Source: Sabethes cyaneus
Lineage: Eukaryota; Arthropoda; Insecta; Diptera; Culicidae
Direction: 5' to 3'
NCBI RefSeq assembly: GCF_943734655.1
Contig: NC_071354.1
Span: 156,199,142 to 156,263,141 of the forward strand
DNA: 64,000 nucleotides
Both the position numbers and the translations under genes were made by a program. Position 1 is the stretch's first letter. Each line of letters opens with the position of its first letter. Under the pieces are notes generated by a model. The model did not search any database, was not told the DNA's origin, and was given only the letters and a program-made list of their open reading frames with translations. This document shows positions 56,912 through 64,000 of this stretch, piece by piece.

Positions 56912-59658
56912 CGACTTTCCAGGTTTCTCTGTTTTCTGACTTTCCTGTTTTATCAGTTAACCCTGTTTTCTGACTTTCCAGTTTTCTCTGTTTTCTGACT
57001 TTCCTGTTTTATCAGTTAACCCTTTTTTCTGACAATCCAGTTTTCTCTGTTTTCTGACTTTCCTGTTTTCATAGTTAACCCTGTTTTCTGACTTTCCAGT
57101 TTTCTCTGTTTTCTGACTTTCCTGTTTTCTCAGTTAACCCTTTTTTCTGACAGTCCAGTTTTCTCTGTTTTCTGACTTTCCTGTTTTCTCTGTTAACGCT
57201 GTTTTCTGACTTTCCAGTTTTCTCTGTTTTCTGACTTTCCCGTTTTCTCAGTTAACGCTGTTTTCTGATTTTCCAGTTTTCTCTGTTTTCTGATTTTCCT
57301 GTTTTCTCAGTTAACGCTGTTTTCTGATTTTCCAGTTTTCTCTGTTTTCTGATTTTCCTGTTTTCTCAGTTAACCTTGTTTTCTGACTTTCCAGTTTTCT
57401 CTGTTTTCTGACTTTCCTGTTTTCTCAGTTAACCCTGTTTCCTGTCGTTTCAGTTTTCTCTGTTTTCTAACTTTCCTGTTTTCTCTGTTAACCCTGTTTT
57501 CTGACTTTCCAGTTTTCTCTGTTTTCTGACTTTCCTGTTTTCTCAGTTAACCCTTTTTTCTGACAGTCCAGTTTTCTCTGTTTTCTGACTTTCCTGTTTT
57601 CTCTGTTAACGCTGTTTTCTGACTTTCCAGTTTTCTCTGTTTTCTGACTTTCCCGTTTTCTCAGTTAACGCTGTTTTCTGATTTTCCAGTTTTCTCTGTT
57701 TTCTGTTTTTCCTGTTTTCTCAGTTAACCCTGTTTTCTGACTTTCCAGTTTTCTCTGTTTTCTGACTTTCCTGTTTTCTCAGTTAACGCTGTTTTCTGAC
57801 TTTCCAGTTTTCTCTGTTTTCTGACTTTCCTGTTTTCTCAGTTAACCCTGTTTCCTGTCGTTTCAGTTTTCTCTGTTTTCTAACTTTCCTGTTTTCTCTG
57901 TTAACCCTGTTTTCTGACTTTCCAGTTTTCTCTGTTTTCTGACTTTCCTGTTTTCTCAGTTAACCCTTTTTTCTGACAGTCCAGTTTTCTCTGTTTTCTG
58001 ACTTTCCTGTTTTCTCTGTTAACGCTGTTTTCTGACTTTCCAGTTTTCTCTGTTTTCTGACTTTCCCGTTTTCTCAGTTAACGCTGTTTTCTGATTTTCC
58101 AGTTTTCTCTGTTTTCTGATTTTCCTGTTTTCTCAGTTAACCCTGTTTTCTGACATTCCAGTTTTCTCTGTTTTCTGACGTTCCTGTTTTCTCAGTTAAC
58201 CCTGTTTTCTGAGAGTGCAGTTTTCTCTGTTTTGTGACTTTCCTGTTTTCTCAGTTAACCCTGTTTTCTGACTTTCCAGTTTTCTCTGTTTTGTGACTTT
58301 CCTGTTTTCTCAGTTAACCCTGTTTTCTGACATTCCAGTTTTCTCTGTTTTCTGACGTTCCTGTTTTCTCAGTTAACCCTGTTTTCTGAGAGTGCAGTTT
58401 TCTCTGTTTTGTGACTTTCCTGTTTTCTCAGTTAACCCTGTTTTCTGACTTTCCAGTTTTCTCTGTTTTCTGACTTTCCTGTTTTCTCAGTTAACCCTGT
58501 TTTCTGAGAGTCCAGTTTTCTCTGTTTTCTGACGTTCCTGTTTTCTCAGTTAACCCTGTTTTCTGACAGTCCAGTTTTCTCTGTTTTCTGACGTTCCTGT
58601 TTTCTCAGTTAACCCTGTTTTCTGACTTTCCAGTTTTCTCTGTTTTCTGACTTTCCTGTTTTCTCAGTTAACGCTGTTTTCTGACTTTCCAGTTTTCTCT
58701 GTTTTCTGACTTTCCTGTTTTCTCAGTTAACCCTGTTTTCTGAGAGTCCAGTTTTCTCTGTTTTCTGACGTTCCTGTTTTCTCAGTTAACCCTGTTTTCT
58801 GACAGTCCAGTTTTCTCTGTTTTCTGACGTTCCTGTTTTCTCAGTTAACCCTGTTTTCTGACTTTCCAGTTTTCTCTGTTTTCTGACTTTCCTGTTTTCT
58901 CAGTTAACGCTGTTTTCTGACTTTCCAGTTTTCTCTGTTTTCTGACTTTCCTGTTTTCTCAGTTAACCCTGTTTTCTGAGAGTCCAGTTTTCTCTGTTTT
59001 CTGACGTTCCTGTTTTCTCAGTTAACCCTGTTTCCTGTCGTTTCAGTTTTCTCTGTTTTCTAACTTTCCTGTTTTCTCAGTTAACCCTGTTTTCTGACAT
59101 TCCAGTTTTCTCTGTTTTGTGACTTTCCTGTTTTCTCAGTTAACCCTGTTTCCTGTCGTTTCAGTTTTCTCTGTTTTCTAACTTTCCTGTTTTATCAGTT
59201 AACCCTGTTTTCTGCCTTTCCAGTTTTCTCTGTTTTCTGATTTTCCTGTTTTCTTAGTTAACCCTGTTTTCTGACAGTCCAGTTTTCTCTGTTTTCTGAC
59301 TTTCCTGTTTTATCAGTTAACCCTGTTTTCTACCTTTCCAGTTTTCTCTGTTTTCTGATTTTCCTGTTTTCTCAGTTAACCCTGTTTCCGACTTTCCAGG
59401 TTTCTCTGTTTTCTGACTTTCCTGTTTTCATAGTTAACCCTGTTTTCTGACTTTCCAGTTTTCTCTGTTTTCTGACTTTCCTGTTTTCTCAGTTAACCCT
59501 TTTTTCTGACAGTCCAGTTTTCTCTGTTTTCTGACTTTCCTGTTTTCTCTGTTAACGCTGTTTTCTGACTTTCCAGTTTTCTCTGTTTTCTGACTTTCCC
59601 GTTTTCTCAGTTAACGCTGTTTTCTGATTTTCCAGTTTTCTCTGTTTTCTGATTTTCC

Positions 59659-60742
59659 TGTTTTCTGACTTTCCAGTTTTCTCTGTTTTCTGACTTTCCT
59701 GTTTTCTCAGTTAACGCTGTTTTCTGACTTTCCAGTTTTCTCTGTTTTCTGACTTTCCTGTTTTCTCTGTTAACCCTGTTTTCTGACTTTCCAGTTTTCT
59801 CTGTTTTCTGACTTTCCTGTTTTCTCAGTTAACCCTTTTTTCTGACAGTCCAGTTTTCTCTGTTTTCTGACTTTCCTGTTTTCTCTGTTAACGCTGTTTT
59901 CTGTCTTTCCAGTTTTCTCTGTTTTCTGACTTTCCCGTTTTCTCAGTTAACGCTGTTTTCTGATTTTCCAGTTTTCTCTGTTTTCTGATTTTCCTGTTTT
60001 CTCAGTTAACCCTGTTTTCTGACTTTCCAGTTTTCTCTGTTTTCTGACTTTCCTGTTTTCTCAGTTAACGCTGTTTTCTGACTTTCCAGTTTTCTCTGTT
60101 TTCTGACTTTCCTGTTTTCTCAGTTAACCCTGTTTTCTGAGAGTCCAGTTTTCTCTGTTTTCTGACGTTCCTGTTTTCTCAGTTAACCCTGTTTTCTGAC
60201 AGTCCAGTTTTCTCTGTTTTCTGACTTTCCTGTTTTCTCAGTTAACCCTGTTTTCTGACAATCCAGTTTTCTCTGTTTTCTGACTTTCCTGTTTTCTCAG
60301 TTAACCCTGTTTTCTGACTTTCCAGTTTTCTCTGTTTTCTGACTTTCCTGTTTTCTCAGTTAACCCTTTTTTCTGACAGTCCAGTTTTCTCTGTTTTCTG
60401 ACTTTCCTGTTTTCTGACTTTCCCGTTTTCTCAGTTAACACTGTTTTCTGATTTTCCAGTTTTCTCTGTTTTCTGATTTTCCTGTTTTCTCAGTTAACCC
60501 TGTTTCCTGTCGTTTCAGTTTTCTCTGTTTTCTAACTTTCCTGTTTTATCAGTTAACCCTGTTTTCTGCCTTTCCAGTTTTCTCTGTTTTCTGATTTTCC
60601 TGTTTTCTTAGTTAACCCTGTTTTCTGACAGTCCAGTTTTCTCTGTTTTCTGACTTTCCTGTTTTATCAGTTAACCCTGTTTTCTGCCTTTCCAGTTTTC
60701 TCTGTTTTCTGATTTTCCTGTTTTCTCAGTTAACCCTGTTTC
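59659..60742 (+). repeat. 1,083-bp higher-order block, copy 4
   Basis: It has the same three markers, offset about 3,831 bp from copy 3 and 5,598 bp from copy 2. Part of the flanking sequence on its left (58.1-58.4 kb) also matches 53.04-53.35 kb at an offset of 5,067 bp, which points to a larger duplicated segment with later indels. Confidence 0.85.
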
Positions 60743-61921
60743 CGACTTTCCAGGTTTCTCTGTTTTCTGACTTTCCTGTTTTATCAGTTAACCCTGTTTT
60801 CTGACTTTCCAGTTTTCTCTGTTTTCTGACTTTCCCGTTTTCTCAGTTAACGCTGTTTTCTGACAGTCCAGTTTTCTCTGTTTTCTGATTTTCCTGTTTT
60901 CTCAGTTAACCCTGTTTCCTGTCGTTTCAGTTTTCTCTGTTTTCTAACTTTCCTGTTTTATCAGTTAACCCTGTTTTCTGCCTTTCCAGTTTTCTCTGTT
61001 TTCTGATTTTCCTGTTTTCTTAGTTAACCCTTTTTTCTGACAGTCCAGTTTTCTCTGTTTTCTGACTTTCCTGTTTTCTCTGTTAACGCTGTTTTCTGAC
61101 TTTCCAGTTTTCTCTGTTTTCTGACTTTCCCGTTTTCTCAGTTAACGCTGTTTTCTGATTTTCCAGTTTTCTCTGTTTTCTGATTTTCCTGTTTTCTCAG
61201 TTAACGCTGTTTTCTGATTTTCCAGTTTTCTCTGTTTTCTGATTTTCCTGTTTTCTCAGTTAACCTTGTTTTCTGACTTTCCAGTTTTCTCTGTTTTCTG
61301 ACTTGCCTGTTTTCTCAGTTAACCCTGTTTCCTGTCGTTTCAGTTTTCTCTGTTTTCGAACTTTCCTGTTTTCTCTGTTAACCCTGTTTTCTGACTTTCC
61401 AGTTTTCTCTGTTTTCTGACTTTCCTGTTTTCTCAGTTAACCCTTTTTTCTGACAGTCCAGTTTTCTCTGTTTTCTGACTTTCCTGTTTTCTCTGTTAAC
61501 GCTGTTTTCTGACTTTCCAGTTTTCTCTGTTTTCTGACTTTCCCGTTTTCTCAGTTAACGCTGTTTTCAGATTTTCCAGTTTTCTCTGTTTTCTGATTTT
61601 CCTGTTTTCTCAGTTAACCCTGTTTTCTGACTTTCCAGTTTTCTCTGTTTTCTGACTTTCCTGTTTTCTCAGTTAACGCTGTTTTCTGACTTTCCAGTTT
61701 TCTCTGTTTTCTGACTTTCCTGTTTTCTCAGTTAACCCTGTTTCCTGTCGTTTCAGTTTTCTCTGTTTTCTAACTTTCCTGTTTTCTCTGTTAACCCTGT
61801 TTTCTGACTTTCCAGTTTTCTCTGTTTTCTGACTTTCCTGTTTTCTCAGTTAACCCTGTTTTCTGACAGTCCAGTTTTCTCTGTTTTCTGACTTTCCTGT
61901 TTTATCAGTTAACCCTGTTTT

Positions 61922-62453
61922 CTCCCGAGCAAGGATTGACAACAAAAGTATATCAAGATTATTACATATTCTGCTGTTGATATCAAATAGAAAACATGTT
62001 TTGTTACTAACTCAAAATGGCACTTATGATGTATCAGACTTTGCCATCATTTTGCTTTCATTTTTATTGAAAGAAAATGTGTTGGTAGATTCTATATGTG
62101 ATGTAAATAAACCTTAAATATTTAAATCAATCTATTCTCCCTTAAATTTTTTTCTAGTAAAATGGTTGGTTCAAATTATATGATGATAGCAAAATGATGA
62201 TGATATGATAGTAAAATGATAACTAATTCTGTTTTCCTATTACCATTGTGTAACAGCAAGATTAGTATTCCGTTTGATATTTTTGATAGCAAAAGTAGTA
62301 TTCAATTTAATTTCACGGCGTGGAATTTTTGCAATCAATTTTGATATTTTAACCGCTAAGTCGACCAAAATGAAATCACACTGAGTATTCAAAATCCGTT
62401 ACATCAAGATATCAAATTTTGTTTTCAATTTGCTCTAAAACCCTGCTCGGGCT
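61922..62453. mobile_element. 528-bp MITE inserted in the satellite
   Basis: The element spans 61924-62451. It begins CCCGAGCAAGG and ends CCCTGCTCGGG (inverse CCCGAGCAGGG), an 11-bp inverted repeat with one mismatch. CT at 61922-61923 and again at 62452-62453 is the apparent target duplication. Removing the element plus one CT rejoins TTTTCT to GCCTTTCCAG, a monomer variant found elsewhere in the array. The interior is AT-rich, with repeated GATATCAAA/TTTGATAT words near both ends and an imperfect GATGATAG cluster near 62180-62220. No ORF is present. Superfamily unknown. Confidence 0.88.
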
Positions 62454-64000
62454 GCCTTTCCAGTTTTCTCTGTTTTCTGATTTTCCTGTTTTCTCAGTTA
62501 ACCCTGTTTTCAGACAGTCCAGTTTTCTCTGTTTTCTGACTTTCCTGTTTTATCAGTTAACCCTGTTTTCTGCCTTTCCAGTTTTCTCTGTTTTCTGATT
62601 TTCCTGTTTTCTCTGTTAACCCTGTTTTCTGACAGTCCAGTTTTCTCTGTTTTCTGACTTTCCTGTTTTTTCAGTTAACCCTGTTTTCTGACAATCCAGT
62701 TTTCTCTGTTTTCTGACGTTCCTGTTTTCTCAGTTAACCCTGTTTCTGACTTTCCAGGTTTCTCTGTTTTCTGACTTTCCTGTTTTCTTAGTTAACCCTG
62801 TTTTCTGCCTTTCCAGTTTTCTCTGTTTTCTGATTTTCCTGTTCTCTCAGTTAACCCTGTTTTCTGACAGTCCAGTTTTCTCTGTTTTCTGACTTTCCTG
62901 TTTTCTCAGTTAACCCAGTTTTCTGACAATCCAGTTTTCTCTGTTTTCTGACGTTCCTGTTTTCTTAGTTAACCCTGTTTTCTGACTTTCCAGTTTTCTC
63001 TGTTTTCTGATTTTCCTGTTTTCTCTGTTAACCCTGTTTTCTGACAGTCCAGTTTTCTCTGTTTTCTGACTTTCCTGTTTTTTCAGTTAACCCTGTTTTC
63101 TGACAATCCAGTTTTCTCTGTTTTCTGACGTTCCTGTTTTCTCAGTTAACCCTGTTTCTGACTTTCCAGGTTTCTCTGTTTTCTGACTTTCCTGTTTTCT
63201 TAGTTAACCCTGTTTTCTGCCTTTCCAGTTTTCTCTGTTTTCTGATTTTCCTGTTTTCTCTGTTAACCCTGTTTTCTGACAGTCCAGTTTTCTCTGTTTT
63301 CTGACTTTCCTGTTTTTTCAGTTAACCCTGTTTTCTGACAGTCCAGTTTTCTCTGTTTTCTGACGTTCCTGTTTTCTCAGTTAACCCTGTTTCTGACTTT
63401 CCAGGTTTCTCTGTTTTCTGACTTTCCTGTTTTCTTAGTTAACCCTGTTTTCTGCCTTTCCAGTTTTCTCTGTTTTCTGATTTTCCTGTTTTCTCTGTTA
63501 ACCCTGTTTTCTGACAGTCCAGTTTTCTCTGTTTTCTGACTTTCCTGTTTTTTCAGTTAACCCTGTTTTCTGACAATCCAGTTTTCTCTATTTTCTGACG
63601 TTCCTGTTTTCTTAGTTAACCCTGTTTTCTGACTTTCCAGTTTTCTCTGTTTTCTGACTTTCCTGTTTTATCAGTTAACCCTGTTTTCTGCCTTTCCAGT
63701 TTTCTCTGTTTTCTGATTTTCCTGTTTTCTCAGTTAACCCTGTTTTCTGACAGTCCAGTTTTCTCTGTTTTCTGACTTTCCTGTTTTTTCAGTAAACCCT
63801 GTTTTCTGACATTCCAGTTTTCTCTGTTTTCTGACTTTCCTGTTTTCTCAGTTAACCCTGTTTTCTGACTTTCCAGTTTTCTCTGTTTTGTGACTTTCCT
63901 GTTTTATCAGTTAACCCTGTTTTCTGCCTTTCCAGTTTTCTCTGTTTTCTGATTTTCCTGTTTTCTCAGTTAACCCTGTTTTCTGACAGTCCAGTTTTCT
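62452..64000 (+). repeat. 59-bp satellite array, segment right of the MITE (open end)
   Basis: About 26 monomers continue in the same orientation and phase as the main array and reach the window edge, so the full length of the array is unknown. This segment has its own short-range periodicity: ACAGTCCAG, ACAATCCAG, GTTTCTGACTTTCCAGG and CCTTTCCAG variants recur in order at about 62.63, 63.04, 63.28 and 63.51 kb. Confidence 0.97.

Larger units (their letters stand above)
24058..61923 (+). repeat. 59-bp satellite array, main segment
   Basis: About 640 head-to-tail monomers, all in one orientation, shift one base per 60-base line. The consensus parts in order are TTTTCTGACTTTCCAG, TTTTCTCTG, TTTTCTGACTTTCCTG, TTTTCTCAG and TTAACCCTG, so the unit is 25+25+9 bp. 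Recurrent variants replace ACTTTCCAG by ACAGTCCAG, ACAATCCAG, ACATTCCAG, AGAGTCCAG or ATTTTCCAG, and TTAACCCTG by TTAACGCTG or TTAACCCTT. The plus strand is about 78 percent pyrimidine and the consensus about 37 percent GC. Stops in both strands and a length not divisible by 3 exclude long ORFs. The first several monomers (24058-24300) are degenerate. No gene or RNA is embedded. GTTAAC gives one HpaI site per typical monomer. Confidence 0.98.

Noticed and set aside
24058..64000. CRISPR-like repeat-spacer pattern
   Set aside because: The 59-bp units are continuous and near-identical throughout, with no unique spacers, and the genome is eukaryotic.
24058..64000. Telomere-like TTAACCC in each monomer
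   Set aside because: It occurs once per 59 bp rather than in tandem, and Diptera lack canonical telomerase repeats. Chance similarity is more likely.

Overview
This is a eukaryotic, insect-type window. A small trypsin-fold gene with short introns, an arthropod TATA/Inr promoter, several APE-type LINE families, hAT-like and TA-target MITEs and long simple arrays all point to a repeat-rich dipteran, most likely a mosquito-like genome. That placement rests on recognised element and protein types, not on a database match. Fewer than two host genes can be supported. Everything else is mobile or tandem DNA.

Layout. 1-5.3 kb: a T-rich minisatellite with a three-step motif cycle, a 5'-truncated LINE tail, a 93-bp tandem repeat, and a 1.3-kb DNA element (3995-5292) whose ends carry repeated GGGGTAAGACGG-type motifs. 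5.3-7.3 kb: a three-exon S1 serine protease with TATA box, initiator and poly(A) signal. 7.4-10.1 kb: decayed LINE pieces, a frameshifted element-derived protein, and the first copy of a dispersed repeat. 10.1-15.8 kb: an old minus-strand LINE (A) interrupted by three later insertions: a second LINE (B), a palindromic hAT-type MITE with a perfect 8-bp target duplication, and a CCCAG-ended MITE. 16.8-17.4 kb: a possible three-exon gene for a small secreted protein on the minus strand. 18.0-21.2 kb: a second copy of the dispersed repeat, ending in an almost perfect 2.2-kb (CAGA)n array. 23.1-23.9 kb: a TIR element with a tandemly duplicated 3' part.

24.06 kb to the end of the window is one satellite array with a 59-bp monomer (about 670 copies) that runs off the right edge. 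The monomer is itself 25+25+9 bp. Variant monomers act as barcodes. They show a 531-bp nine-monomer higher-order repeat, four 1,083-bp blocks of equal length, and a >=1.2-kb block duplicated 8,491 bp apart. One 528-bp MITE (61924-62451) interrupts the array and can be removed to leave an intact monomer. Each monomer also holds a branchpoint-like CTGAC, a pyrimidine tract and CAG, so a plus-strand transcript would carry hundreds of 3'-splice-site-like modules. This is the most unusual property of the window, but whether it has any function is not known.

The genes do not form a pathway. The protease is a stand-alone secreted digestive or haemolymph-type enzyme, and the rest records waves of insertion and tandem amplification.
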